Of a stretch of 28,057 nt of DNA, positions 7,461 through 15,826 are shown piece after piece. The DNA is from Rikenellaceae bacterium. Its GTDB lineage: Bacteria; Bacteroidota; Bacteroidia; Bacteroidales; UBA932. Location: assembly GCA_900767405.1 (NCBI GenBank), contig CAAFZB010000063.1:1-28057 (forward strand), written 5' to 3'. Position 1 is the first letter of the stretch; each line of letters opens with the position of its first letter. The notes beneath the pieces were generated by a model. The model had not been told where the DNA came from. It saw only the letters and a program-made list of their open reading frames with translations, and did no database searches. Position numbers and translations under genes: made by a program.

Positions 7461-8772
7461 GCCAGTATTTGTCTATCAGTGCCTGTTTGATGCCTGTCTC
7501 GGCAGGGGAGAAGTATTTTCCGAAGAGCTCCCAGGCCGTATCCAGCATCTCGTCTATCTTAATGTTCACGTCAATCGACAGAAGCCGTGTGGCGTATTCC
7601 CTGGCATAGTCCAGACAGCGCAGGTCGTAGTCCGAAAGGTCGAATCCGTTTTCGAGCTTGGTTTTTGCGTTGTTCGCGTCGGCATACAGACGTACTCCGG
7701 CATTCATCACCTGGGAATGGTCTTCTCTGGTCTTCTTGCCCTGGACCAGCTGCTTGAGTCGGCTCAGGGACCTGAATGGGTCAACGATTACCTTGCCGGA
7801 ATCGGAGTCGGCGCGCAGGAATAGCTGGCCTTCGGTAATGTATCCTGTATTGTCGGGGATGGCGTGGGTGATGTCACCGTCGTTGAGCGTGGTTACCGCA
7901 ATAATGGTTATGGAACCGCCCGACGGCAGCTGCACGGCCTTTTCGTATATCTTTGCGAGGTCTGAGTAAAGAGAACCCGGCATTGAGTCCTTGGAAGGAA
8001 TCTGGTCCATTCTGTTGCTCACGATACTCAGGGCGTCGGCATACAGCGTCATATCGGTAAGGAGAACCAGCACCTTCTGGTTTTTGTCGACTGCAAAATA
8101 CTCTGCGGCCGCCAGTGCCATATCGGGTATGAGAAGACGCTCTACAGGAGGATTCTCGGTAGTATTGACGAACGAAACTATCTTGTCCAGGGCTCCGGCG
8201 GCTTCGAATTCGTGGCGGAAGAACAGATAGTCGTCATTGCTGAGTCCCATTCCTCCCAGGATAATCTTGTCGACGTCGGCGCGCAGCGCAACGTCTGCCA
8301 TTACCTTGTTGTAGGGCTGGTCGGGGTCTGCGAAGAAAGGAATCTTCTGGCCAGATACCAGGGTATTGTTGAGGTCGATGCCTGCAATGCCGGTGGGAAT
8401 GAGTTCGGAAGGCTGGCGGCGTTTGTAGGGATTGACCGAAGGGCCTCCGATTTCGCGCTGCTCGCCTTCGATCTCGGGACCGCCGTCGATGGGCCTGCCG
8501 TATGCATCGAAGAACCTGCCGCTCAGAGCCTCGCTCACCTTGAGCGTAGGAGGAGCGCCCAGGAAAGAAACCTGTGCATCGGTGGGAATGCCCTCTGTTC
8601 CTGCGAATACCTGCAGCGTGATGGAATTTCCCTTGCACTTGACCACCTGGGAAAGCCTTCCGTCTACAGTGGCCAGCTCGTCATTGCCCACGGAATCCGC
8701 ATTCAGCGAGACCGTGGCCTTGGTTATGCTTTCAAGTTGGGTGTACACCCTCTGGTATGCTTTATTTGCCAT
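7450..8772 (-). CDS. ntpB: V-type ATP synthase subunit B (non-catalytic head subunit)
   Basis: 440 residues with the barrel domain at the N-terminus, the GPEIEGEQREIGGPSVNPYKR region at about 98-118, and the central domain. There is no P-loop: the place of Walker A reads SGQKIPFFADPDQPYN, as expected for the non-catalytic subunit (many homologues have SGSGLPHN here). The family segment FFRHEFEAAGALDKIV and the arginine-containing SIVSNRMDQIPS are present. It alternates with A in the A3B3 ring. The ATG overlaps the end of subunit A by 11 bp. Confidence 0.96.
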   Translation of the reverse strand: MANKAYQRVYTQLESITKATVSLNADSVGNDELATVDGRLSQVVKCKGNSITLQVFAGTEGIPTDAQVSFLGAPPTLKVSEALSGRFFDAYGRPIDGGPEIEGEQREIGGPSVNPYKRRQPSELIPTGIAGIDLNNTLVSGQKIPFFADPDQPYNKVMADVALRADVDKIILGGMGLSNDDYLFFRHEFEAAGALDKIVSFVNTTENPPVERLLIPDMALAAAEYFAVDKNQKVLVLLTDMTLYADALSIVSNRMDQIPSKDSMPGSLYSDLAKIYEKAVQLPSGGSITIIAVTTLNDGDITHAIPDNTGYITEGQLFLRADSDSGKVIVDPFRSLSRLKQLVQGKKTREDHSQVMNAGVRLYADANNAKTKLENGFDLSDYDLRCLDYAREYATRLLSIDVNIKIDEMLDTAWELFGKYFSPAETGIKQALIDKYWRGN

Positions 8773-10516
8773 TTTGCTGCAGTAGTTTAGAAAGTTCTTC
8801 GCGATATTTGTTGAAATTGTCGGAATTGAACTCGGAGTAGTTCATCTGACGCATTACGTTGATTGTCTGCTTAAAGTAATCGCGGCATTTTTCGTAGTCG
8901 TCGAACTTGAATTCCCTCTCGCAGATTCCGAGCACTAGGTCGAGCATATATTTCTGCCTTTCCAGGGATGTGATTGCGTCGATTGAATCGAACGCATCCT
9001 GCTGAAGGAAAGTGAAATCTATGAGTTCGCTCTTCCAGAAGGACTCGTGGTAGCTCATAGGTACGCCGTCATCTCCCAGAATGTTGATCTGTTCGGCCAT
9101 TTCCCTTCCCCTGCGGACGTAGTTCTTGGCTTTGTTTATCTTGCTTACCCAGCCGGGCTCCACCGCGGAGTCGAGATATTCCATAATTTCGGGGTATTCG
9201 AGATATTTCGAGTATGAATCGATGGGATTTACTGCAGGGTAGCGTTTCTGGTCTGCACGGCTCTGCTCGAGCGCATAGAAACAGCGGGCCGCCTTCTTTG
9301 TGCTCTCGGTAACGGGTTCCTTGAGGTTTCCTCCGGCAGGAGAAACGGTTCCTATGAATGTGACGGAACCTGTCTTGCCGTTGGGAAGGATGACCATTCC
9401 GGCGCGGGAATAGAAATTCGAGATGATGGATGAAAGGTCCACCGGGAATGCGTCGGCTCCCGGAAGTTCCTCCATTCGGTTGGACATCTCGCGCAGCGCC
9501 TGGGCCCAGCGTGAGGTTGAGTCGGCGAGCAGCAGGCACCGCAGGCCCATCGCCCTGTAGTACTCGCAGATGGTCATTGCGGTGTACACCGAAGCCTCTC
9601 GCGCTGCCACGGGCATATTGGAAGTGTTGCAAATGATAGTGGTACGCTCCATAAGCTTGCGGCCTGTGTGAGGGTCTACCAGCTCGGGGAACTCGGTGAA
9701 GATTTCAACCACCTCGTTGGCGCGTTCACCGCAGGCGGCCATAACGATAACGTCGGCCTCACCCTGTTTTGCGATAGCGTGCTGGAGTACGGTCTTGCCG
9801 CATCCGAAAGGTCCGGGGATGAACCCGGTACCGCCCTCGGCGATAGGGTTGAAAGAGTCGATGACGCGTACTCCGGTTGCCATAATCCTGGTGGGACGGG
9901 GCTTTTCCTTATATCCCTTCACTGCAACCTTTACCGGCCATTTCTGAACCATAGTCACCTTGACTTCCTCTCCGGTGGCGCCGCTCAGGACTGCAATCGT
10001 GTCATCTATCCTGTATTCTCCGGCTGGAACTACGCTCTTTACGGTATATTCGCCTTCGAAAGAGAACGGTACCATTATCTTGTGCGGCAGCCATCCTTCC
10101 TTTACTTCTCCCAGCCAGTCGGAGGAGGCAACCTTGTCTCCGGACTTTGCGATGGGAGTGAACTCCCACAGCTTTTCGTGGTCCAGAGGGTCTGTATATT
10201 CTCCCCGCTTGAGGAATACGCCTTCCATTTTTGTAAGGTCATTCTGCAAACCATCGTACACGCTGGAGAGAAGACCGGGGCCCAGACTGGCCTCCAGCAT
10301 CCTGTCCAGGAATGTGACATTGTCTCCCCTACGCAGCCCGCGGGTGCTTTCAAATACCTGAACCTGAGCCTTGTCACCGTTAACCTTGATGACCTCGGCA
10401 AGCAGGTCGGTGCCGTTCAGGCTGATGTGGCAGAGCTCGTTCTCGCTCACCGGCCCGTTGACTTGCACCGTTACCAGGTTGGAAACTATTCCCGTTACTT
10501 TTCCTGTTGTCGTCAT
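8762..10516 (-). CDS. ntpA: V-type ATP synthase subunit A (catalytic head subunit)
   Basis: 584 residues when started at the ATG ending at 10516 (MTTTGKVTGIVSNLVTV), which matches the family N-terminus; the longer open frame back to 10651 adds a sequence that overlaps the DUF2764 gene and has no family likeness, so it is rejected. The P-loop GPFGCGKT lies at 235-242, followed by the Walker B region (CLLLADSTSRWAQALRE). The bulge (non-homologous) insertion typical of A subunits lies at about 110-200 (KEGWLPHKIMVPF). It binds and hydrolyses or makes ATP. It follows the DUF2764 stop by 10 bp and overlaps subunit B. Confidence 0.96.
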   Translation of the reverse strand: MTTTGKVTGIVSNLVTVQVNGPVSENELCHISLNGTDLLAEVIKVNGDKAQVQVFESTRGLRRGDNVTFLDRMLEASLGPGLLSSVYDGLQNDLTKMEGVFLKRGEYTDPLDHEKLWEFTPIAKSGDKVASSDWLGEVKEGWLPHKIMVPFSFEGEYTVKSVVPAGEYRIDDTIAVLSGATGEEVKVTMVQKWPVKVAVKGYKEKPRPTRIMATGVRVIDSFNPIAEGGTGFIPGPFGCGKTVLQHAIAKQGEADVIVMAACGERANEVVEIFTEFPELVDPHTGRKLMERTTIICNTSNMPVAAREASVYTAMTICEYYRAMGLRCLLLADSTSRWAQALREMSNRMEELPGADAFPVDLSSIISNFYSRAGMVILPNGKTGSVTFIGTVSPAGGNLKEPVTESTKKAARCFYALEQSRADQKRYPAVNPIDSYSKYLEYPEIMEYLDSAVEPGWVSKINKAKNYVRRGREMAEQINILGDDGVPMSYHESFWKSELIDFTFLQQDAFDSIDAITSLERQKYMLDLVLGICEREFKFDDYEKCRDYFKQTINVMRQMNYSEFNSDNFNKYREELSKLLQQNGK

Positions 10517-10526
10517 ATAGTATTTT

Positions 10527-11126
10527 TTATTGTTTTTGTTCTGTTCTGCCCGAACGGATCTCCTCCACAAGCTTGCGGAAGAGTTCGCGTCCTGTCTGAG
10601 GATCGAGCTTGATCCATCTGTCCACGATCTTGAGGCACGCCACGAAACCAAGGATGACGTCCAGATCGAAGACTTTCATAACGTTTATTTCCTCTATGCG
10701 GTTCCACATAAGGGAATCGAGGTCCCTTTCCCTTGCAAGAATGTCTTTTTGGGAAAGCACGCCGTTGATTGCCGGCACATCATCGGAATTGTCGGTATCC
10801 TGCGCTATGGTTACGATATCGGTACCCTCGGCCCGGCCGAGAGACTTGTTGAGCCACGCCGTACGGGTGTTGCGCACAAGCAGGTCGTATGCGAAATACC
10901 TGCGGATGAATTCGCTGCGGCTTCCAAGAGCCTCGCTGTAAAAATCGGCGTTGAGGTTCTCTGAATCAAAGCCCCTGAGCAGGAAATCCAGTCCCGCTGC
11001 GTCTATGTCGGAGAGTAGGGAGCGGATTTCGCCTATGATTTCATCTGCATTGGGATCCGCACCGGATGCGGCGGCATCTTTATGCAAAACCGGCAGCCCG
11101 GCTATTATGTATTCGTAATTACTCAC
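10527..11126 (-). CDS. DUF2764 protein, V-ATPase operon member in the position of subunit C
   Basis: 199 residues from a GTG start (11124-11126) that overlaps the end of subunit E by 8 bp. It begins MSNYEYIIAGLPVL and is helical throughout, with FIRRYFAYDLLVRNTRTAW near 105-124 and a C-terminal ILGFVACLKIVDRWIKLD. Proteins of this family occur in V-ATPase operons of Bacteroidetes, Chlamydiae and Spirochaetes at the place where other bacteria have subunit C, the funnel that joins rotor ring and shaft. The recurring NTRTAWLN resembles the local pattern of C-subunit domains. I infer it is a C/d-subunit equivalent; direct evidence is not in the sequence. Confidence 0.87.
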   Translation of the reverse strand: MSNYEYIIAGLPVLHKDAAASGADPNADEIIGEIRSLLSDIDAAGLDFLLRGFDSENLNADFYSEALGSRSEFIRRYFAYDLLVRNTRTAWLNKSLGRAEGTDIVTIAQDTDNSDDVPAINGVLSQKDILARERDLDSLMWNRIEEINVMKVFDLDVILGFVACLKIVDRWIKLDPQTGRELFRKLVEEIRSGRTEQKQ

Positions 11127-11727
11127 CGAAAAGAATCTTGCGTGTTACAGGCCTCAGGTATTCTGCGATAAGTTCCTTGAAAGTGTCGGAAGTGAAGCTG
11201 ATGAAATAGCTGCCGTCCTTGGGGCCGATGGTAAAGCCTCCCGAAACCTTTTTCGAAAACTTTGCCTCGACCTCTTTCCCGAGAGTCTTCGAAAGCTCGG
11301 AGCCAATCCATGGCTCGAGCTGGGAATTCAGCTTTTCGGGCAGTACAAGGCTGAGGTCGCAGGACTGCTGCGCACTGAATTTTGCAGCTACCGCAGATAT
11401 GATTTCCTTTACAAAGGCAGTATCTGCAAGCGCTGTATCAACTTTGCTGTCGGTGATATTGCCCACAACCAGATTCTCGATGTCCTTTTTCGTGGCCTGG
11501 AGGCTCTGCTCGGAAGCCATACGAATGTCTGACTTGGCTTTTTCTGCAAGGTCCGCGGCGTCCTTGCGGGCTTTCTCAACTATGGCTCTGGCCTGGTCCT
11601 GAGCATCCTTTACAAGCTTGTCGGCTTCTTCCCTGGCATTCTTGAGAAACTGCTCGCCCTCGGCCTTACCCTTTGACAGGCCCTCATTGTAGAGCTTGTC
11701 CGTGAGTTCTTGTAGTTTACTTTGCAT
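11119..11727 (-). CDS. ntpE: V-type ATP synthase subunit E (peripheral stalk)
   Basis: 202 residues: an N-terminal coiled coil (about 1-85) rich in Lys, Glu and Ala (EGEQFLKNAREEADKLV) and a globular C-terminal head-binding domain (about 100-202) with the family-like segment GGFTIGPKDGSYFISF. In other enzymes E pairs with subunit G/H to make the stalk; no G/H gene is next to it. It is the first gene of the V-ATPase unit. Upstream, a perfect Bacteroidetes -7 box lies 30 bp before the ATG. No Shine-Dalgarno sequence is evident, as is common in this phylum. Confidence 0.92.
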   Translation of the reverse strand: MQSKLQELTDKLYNEGLSKGKAEGEQFLKNAREEADKLVKDAQDQARAIVEKARKDAADLAEKAKSDIRMASEQSLQATKKDIENLVVGNITDSKVDTALADTAFVKEIISAVAAKFSAQQSCDLSLVLPEKLNSQLEPWIGSELSKTLGKEVEAKFSKKVSGGFTIGPKDGSYFISFTSDTFKELIAEYLRPVTRKILFGE

Positions 11728-11756
11728 ATTGTATTGTCTATAATTTCTAAATCTTT

Positions 11757-11764
11757 CAAAGATA
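11757..11764 (-). promoter_or_regulatory. Promoter -7 box for the V-ATPase/par operon
   Basis: Read on the minus strand these bases are TATCTTTG, a perfect match to TAnnTTTG. The expected start of transcription would fall about 23 bases before the subunit E ATG. I see no good -33 TTG at the right distance, so only the -7 box supports the call. Confidence 0.5.
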
Positions 11765-11814
11765 GTAAAAAAATTTGTATTTTGCCGGCTCTTGAACCAT
11801 AAACGACCATACCC

Positions 11815-12777
11815 GTGAAAAAATTATTCTATTTGTCAGTGCTGCTTTCATTCCTGACAGCTTCCTGCCTGAATGCCGCCAATCCCGGGAAACTGAGACT
11901 TCTGTACTGGAACATCCAGAACGGAATGTGGTCCGACCAGGGAAACAATTACGACAATTTCGTGACCTTTGTCAAATCCTGCAACCCGGACGTTTGCGTG
12001 TGGGCCGAAGCAAAGTCAAACTACAGGACGGGGTCGGCCGAGGGCCTGGCCGAGAAGATGGACGAGTACCTTCCGTCGAACTGGGATGAACTGGCCTCCA
12101 GATACGGGCACACTTACGTATACCTCGGGGGATTCCGTGACGGATTCCCTCAGGTGATAACGTCGAGGTATCCTCTCTCCAACGTAAAACGTATCGTCGG
12201 GGAGCGCCCGGACAGTGTCGTTTCTCACGGATGCGGATGGGCGGAACTGTCTGCGGGCCGCAGACATATAAATGTGGTGACGCTTCATACCTGGCCCCAG
12301 AAATGGGGATTCGAGGTTGGCGCAGACCGCCGGCAGAAGAGTATCGATGCGCACGAGGGGGATTACCACCGCCTTATGGAGCTTACTTATATCTGCAGGC
12401 ATACCATAGAAACGAGGCCGGGGGCAAAGGATGAATACTGGATGATGATGGGAGACTTCAATGCAGTCTCGAGTCTGGACAATGACCATTACGGATATCC
12501 CAGAGACACGACTGCATTCCTTGCGAACGACTATGTGCTCGAAAACACTCCGTATGTGGATGCTATCTTCCAATGGTACGGCAAGGACTTCCAGCCGACG
12601 ATAATAAGCGGGCGCCGCATAGACTACATCTATATGACTCCCGCATTGTATTCCAAGGTCGTGAATCTGAAGGTTCTCAGGGACGGATGGGTGAAGAACT
12701 ACCGCGATCCGCAGAGGCTGAGCAACTTCTGTCATCCGTCAGACCATCTTCCGGTAATGGTCGATTTCCGGTTTTAA
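11815..12777 (+). CDS. Secreted endonuclease/exonuclease/phosphatase-fold protein
   Basis: 320 residues from a GTG start. Residues 1-21 are a signal peptide; an ASC sequence at 16-18 could act as a weak lipobox. The EEP (DNase I-like) motifs are in order: YWNIQN at 31-36, metal-binding E65 in VWAEAKS, GDFNA at 213-217, RIDYI at 268-272 and the final SDHLPVMV at 309-316. Members are metal-dependent phosphoesterases acting on DNA, RNA, inositol phosphates or sphingolipids; the substrate cannot be fixed here, but export argues for an extracytoplasmic substrate. It is divergent from the V-ATPase operon and its stop overlaps the convergent DUF4301 stop by 4 bp. Confidence 0.9.
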   Translation: MKKLFYLSVLLSFLTASCLNAANPGKLRLLYWNIQNGMWSDQGNNYDNFVTFVKSCNPDVCVWAEAKSNYRTGSAEGLAEKMDEYLPSNWDELASRYGHTYVYLGGFRDGFPQVITSRYPLSNVKRIVGERPDSVVSHGCGWAELSAGRRHINVVTLHTWPQKWGFEVGADRRQKSIDAHEGDYHRLMELTYICRHTIETRPGAKDEYWMMMGDFNAVSSLDNDHYGYPRDTTAFLANDYVLENTPYVDAIFQWYGKDFQPTIISGRRIDYIYMTPALYSKVVNLKVLRDGWVKNYRDPQRLSNFCHPSDHLPVMVDFRF

Positions 12778-14270
12778 TTCTGGTGGGCAGGACGCAGCAG
12801 GTCCAGGACCGTCTTTACCGGGTTGAACGTCTCGGACGGTACTTCCACGAAGACGGTGTTCCAGTCGCTCATTGATCCGTTCCAAAGGCCGGGCAGTTCC
12901 AGGGCCTTGAGCTCACGTCCCTGATAGCTCTTGGACGAGATGAATCCGGTCTCGGGATCTACGAACCTGAGAAGGTCGAACTTCTCTCCGTTGTGGTCCC
13001 TCAGGCAGCATACCAGGTCTACGGGATTGAAATGGGTGGAGTTCACAAGTGCATTCAACGACTTCTCGTCGGCTCGGTTTATCTGGGCGCTTTCCAGGAT
13101 CTGCAGCGAGGTGCTCCCGTCCTTTTCCCTGATTATGAAAGGTCCTCCGCCGGGTTCGCCTTCGTTTCTGACCATTCCGCATACGCGGATGGGCCGGTCC
13201 AGTTTCTTCCTGAGGAGTTCGGCCCGTCTGTGGCAGTCATTTGCGGCCGGCATCTCTATGCACAGCTCTGTCTTGAGAAATTCCTCTATCTCGTCGCACA
13301 GCTCCTGCACTTCGGGTGCGGCCCATACGTCTTCCGTGCAGGGGAAATATGACTGCAGAACGCTGGGGAGCGGCATATGCCCCTCGCTGGAAGCTATCTG
13401 GTCAAGCGAGTAGATATAGCCGAAAATGCGGTCGCGCAGTTCCAGGGCCCTGCCCATAAGCACTTTCTTCCATAGAATGGTGTCCGAGTTCCTCGATTCC
13501 ACGCAAACATTGTCTATGTTCTTGATGCTTACCAGCTCTTCGTCTATGCGGTTGAGGTTGTAGATGAGCGCTCCGTGGCCGGCGGGACGGCGCAGAATGC
13601 TTCCGTCCTCCTTGAGGAACGGGTTGTTGTCGGCGTCTACGGCAATGGTGTCGGTCTCTTTGTCCTGATAAACGAAACGGACCTTGTATTTTACTCCGTA
13701 ACATTTTTCATACTGCTGCCGAACCTCTTCCACGGCGTTTCTGAAAAGTTCCTCGTGCTCGGGCGAGATTGTCACGGTAATGTTTACAGTACCGTCGGAA
13801 TTGCGCATATATGCCTGGCCTTCGACCAGATGTTCCGCTATCGCGGTGCGGACTTCCTGCCCGTAACGGTGGAATTTGAGTACGCCTTTGGGCTTTGAGC
13901 CATAACCGAGTCCCTGCTCTCCAAGCAGCGTCTGAGCCGTGGGACAGGGGTCGAAAGGAGCGCTTCCGAAAACTTCAGGCGAATAGAAAGCGAATTTTTC
14001 CAGATTGTCTGCAAGAGTCTGCACGCTTTCATTTACCTGCAGGGAACCTGCGAAAATGTCCTTGAACATTCTTGATGCGGCCCCCGACGCCGGAACGAAC
14101 TTGCACTTGCCTTTGACCTGTGCGCGTTCGAGATACGCGCAAGCTTCCATAACCTGTGTATTGTCAAGAACTTCTATTCCGTGTCCGGAGGTTGCTTCGG
14201 ACTCGATCTCAAGCCAGGGGAATCCTTTGCGGAACCGTTCGACCTGAGCTTTTATTTCGTTATTGTTCAT
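12774..14270 (-). CDS. DUF4301 family protein
   Basis: 498 residues, no signal peptide or membrane helix. The conserved block KFVPASGAASRMFKDIF (about 57-73) is the feature by which I recognise this Bacteroidetes family; PAGHGALIYNLNRID (about 230) and an RVCGMVRNEGEPGGGPF stretch are further likely conserved loops. The SGAASRM pattern looks like a nucleotide-sugar-transferase style glycine-rich loop, so a nucleotidyltransferase-like fold is possible, but no activity is known to me. It has its own promoter, divergent from recF. Family recognition is good, function unknown. Confidence 0.85.
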   Translation of the reverse strand: MNNNEIKAQVERFRKGFPWLEIESEATSGHGIEVLDNTQVMEACAYLERAQVKGKCKFVPASGAASRMFKDIFAGSLQVNESVQTLADNLEKFAFYSPEVFGSAPFDPCPTAQTLLGEQGLGYGSKPKGVLKFHRYGQEVRTAIAEHLVEGQAYMRNSDGTVNITVTISPEHEELFRNAVEEVRQQYEKCYGVKYKVRFVYQDKETDTIAVDADNNPFLKEDGSILRRPAGHGALIYNLNRIDEELVSIKNIDNVCVESRNSDTILWKKVLMGRALELRDRIFGYIYSLDQIASSEGHMPLPSVLQSYFPCTEDVWAAPEVQELCDEIEEFLKTELCIEMPAANDCHRRAELLRKKLDRPIRVCGMVRNEGEPGGGPFIIREKDGSTSLQILESAQINRADEKSLNALVNSTHFNPVDLVCCLRDHNGEKFDLLRFVDPETGFISSKSYQGRELKALELPGLWNGSMSDWNTVFVEVPSETFNPVKTVLDLLRPAHQN

Positions 14271-14313
14271 AGTGCTGTATTATGTGTGGTTTGTCCTTAA
14301 CCTTCCTGTCTTA

Positions 14314-14343
14314 CAAATTTAGTGAAAAATCAGCTTTTTCAAA
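14314..14343 (-). promoter_or_regulatory. Promoter of the DUF4301 gene
   Basis: On the minus strand: TTTG (complement of 14340-14343), 18-base spacer, then TAAATTTG (complement of 14314-14321). Both boxes match the Bacteroidetes -33/-7 pattern; the leader to the ATG would be about 35 bases. Confidence 0.65.
14323..14341. repeat. Inverted repeat between divergent promoters
   Basis: Perfect 7-base arms TGAAAAA and TTTTTCA separated by TCAGC. It lies in the spacer of the DUF4301 promoter, touches its -33 box and is 11 bp from the recF -33 box. It could be an operator serving both genes; the A/T-rich arms mean chance cannot be ruled out. Confidence 0.4.
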
Positions 14344-14351
14344 TTTCCTCG

Positions 14352-14382
14352 TTGCAGTTTTGTAGTCGGTTTGCTATATTTG
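14352..14382 (+). promoter_or_regulatory. Promoter of recF-dciA-pdxB
   Basis: TTG at 14352-14354, a 20-base spacer, then TATATTTG at 14375-14382. Perfect -7 box and good spacing; it lies 27 bp before the recF ATG, and supports starting RecF at 14409 rather than at the upstream in-frame ATG (14322), which precedes the promoter. Confidence 0.65.
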
Positions 14383-14408
14383 TTGTCCCTGTTGGGGGTA
14401 TTTTGTCT

Positions 14409-15503
14409 ATGCCGGTTCTCAAGAAAATAGTAGTGAGGGATTTCCGCAACATCGAGCTGCAGGAATTGGAGTTTTCGTCCAACATCAACTGTATAAGCGG
14501 GAACAACGGGGAAGGCAAGACAAATCTTCTGGATGCCATCTGGTGCCTTTCTATGACAAAGGGTGCGTTTGGCGGACAGGACCGCTACAACTTCCGTTAC
14601 GGTACAAAAGCATTTGCCATAGCGGGAGATTACAGAATGGAAAACGGAACCGTGAGCAAATTCGCCGTCGAGGCGGGGGATGGAGAAAAGAAAATGAAAA
14701 GGGATGGAAAATTCTATCAGAGAATTTCCGATCACATTGGCGTTCTTCCAATCGTTATGGTATCTCCTGCCGACAACTCTCTGGTGAGTGAGGGCGGGGA
14801 GGAGAGAAGACGCTTCGTGAACAGTGTCCTTTCCCAGATGGACAAGGTTTATCTGAGCGACCTTCAGCATTATAATCATTTGCTTGCAACGCGTAATACT
14901 GCGCTCAAGAATGATAATATAGACCCCGATTTCTTTGATGTGGTCGATGGTAGACTGCAGGAATATGGCAGCCGTATCCACGAGCTTAGGAAGCGCTTTG
15001 TCAAGGAATTGGAGCCGGTGGTTGAACACTATTACGGACTGCTTTCGGGCGCTGCCGAAAAAGTGGGGATTGAATACAGGTCGGATCTTGAGAAAGCCCC
15101 CCTCGATATGCTGCTCGCGCAGAGCCGGGAGAAAGACCGTATCCTGGGCTTTACCGGCGTGGGGGTACAGCGCGACGATTTCGTCTTCACTATGAATTCC
15201 CATCCTATCCGCAAAGCGGGTTCTCAGGGACAGCAGAAATCCTTCCTTGTCTCGCTCAAGTTTGCTCAGTATGACATAATGAAGAACTCATATGGCTTTC
15301 CTCCTATCCTGCTGCTGGACGACCTGTTCGACAAACTCGATATGAACAGGGTGGGGAATCTTTTGCAGATGGTTGCCGGGAAGGATTTCGGACAGATTTT
15401 CATTACCGACTCCAACAAGGTCAGGGTTGATTCTCTGCTGGATACGATTACCAGCGAAAAAGCTTGTTTTGAAGCGAGGGGAGGCGCGTTTGCCGCCGTA
15501 TGA
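14409..15503 (+). CDS. recF: DNA replication and repair protein RecF
   Basis: 364 residues starting MPVLKKIVVRDFRNIE, the standard RecF N-terminus. Walker A GNNGEGKT is at 31-38, the SMC-like signature is in KAGSQGQQKSFLVSL and Walker B ILLLDDLFDKLD at about 300-311. RecF is an ATP-dependent DNA-binding protein that, with RecO and RecR, loads RecA at gaps. Length is normal (about 360-370). The ATG of the DUF721 gene overlaps its stop by 4 bp. The neighbouring dnaA/dnaN genes found with recF in many bacteria are not here, which is common in Bacteroidetes. Confidence 0.97.
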   Translation: MPVLKKIVVRDFRNIELQELEFSSNINCISGNNGEGKTNLLDAIWCLSMTKGAFGGQDRYNFRYGTKAFAIAGDYRMENGTVSKFAVEAGDGEKKMKRDGKFYQRISDHIGVLPIVMVSPADNSLVSEGGEERRRFVNSVLSQMDKVYLSDLQHYNHLLATRNTALKNDNIDPDFFDVVDGRLQEYGSRIHELRKRFVKELEPVVEHYYGLLSGAAEKVGIEYRSDLEKAPLDMLLAQSREKDRILGFTGVGVQRDDFVFTMNSHPIRKAGSQGQQKSFLVSLKFAQYDIMKNSYGFPPILLLDDLFDKLDMNRVGNLLQMVAGKDFGQIFITDSNKVRVDSLLDTITSEKACFEARGGAFAAV

Positions 15504-15826
15504 GTTCGATGGGCAGGAAAGATGCCGTAAGCATAGGGGATGCCCTTATGGGATTCCTGCGCCAGGCAAGACTCAATTCCGGACTCAACAACCAGAGGGT
15601 TTTCGCCGCCTGGGACCAGGTGTCCGGAGCACAGAAGTATACCGTGCACCGGTTTTACCGGGACGGCATCCTGTATGTTACACTTGCGTCCTCGGCTGCC
15701 CGTACGAGGCTTTCTATGCAGAAGGATTTTCTGCTGGAGAAAATCAATGAGACGCTTTCGCAGGATTCCCTTTTTGACAGGGAAGATCCGGCGACGGGAT
15801 ATGTTAAAGAAATAAGACTGAAATGA
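15500..15826 (+). CDS. DUF721 protein, DciA-like
   Basis: 108 residues. The pattern IGDALMGFLRQARLNSGLN, then FAAWDQVSGAQKYTVHRFYRDGILYVTLASSAARTRL, is the DUF721 domain (a short KH-like fold). DciA members load or regulate the replicative helicase DnaB in bacteria that lack DnaC. The link to recF by an ATGA overlap repeats the recF-DUF721 adjacency known from Actinobacteria and Bacteroidetes, which supports a replication role. An alternative start is Met4; the first ATG is preferred because it overlaps the recF stop. Confidence 0.88.
   Translation: MSSMGRKDAVSIGDALMGFLRQARLNSGLNNQRVFAAWDQVSGAQKYTVHRFYRDGILYVTLASSAARTRLSMQKDFLLEKINETLSQDSLFDREDPATGYVKEIRLK

Noticed and set aside
9668..10612. 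314-codon plus-strand open frame opposite subunit A
   Set aside because: Antisense shadow over the P-loop domain of a strongly conserved gene.
10517..10651. Longer N-terminus of V-ATPase subunit A
   Set aside because: The extra 45 codons overlap the DUF2764 gene and do not resemble A subunits; MTTTGKVTGIVSN is the family start.
11771..11784. Possible promoter for the EEP-fold gene around TATTTTG
   Set aside because: The box is one base short of TAnnTTTG and has no clear -33 partner.
14319..15203. 294-codon minus-strand open frame opposite recF
   Set aside because: Covers the recF promoter and Walker A region on the other strand; no recognisable features.
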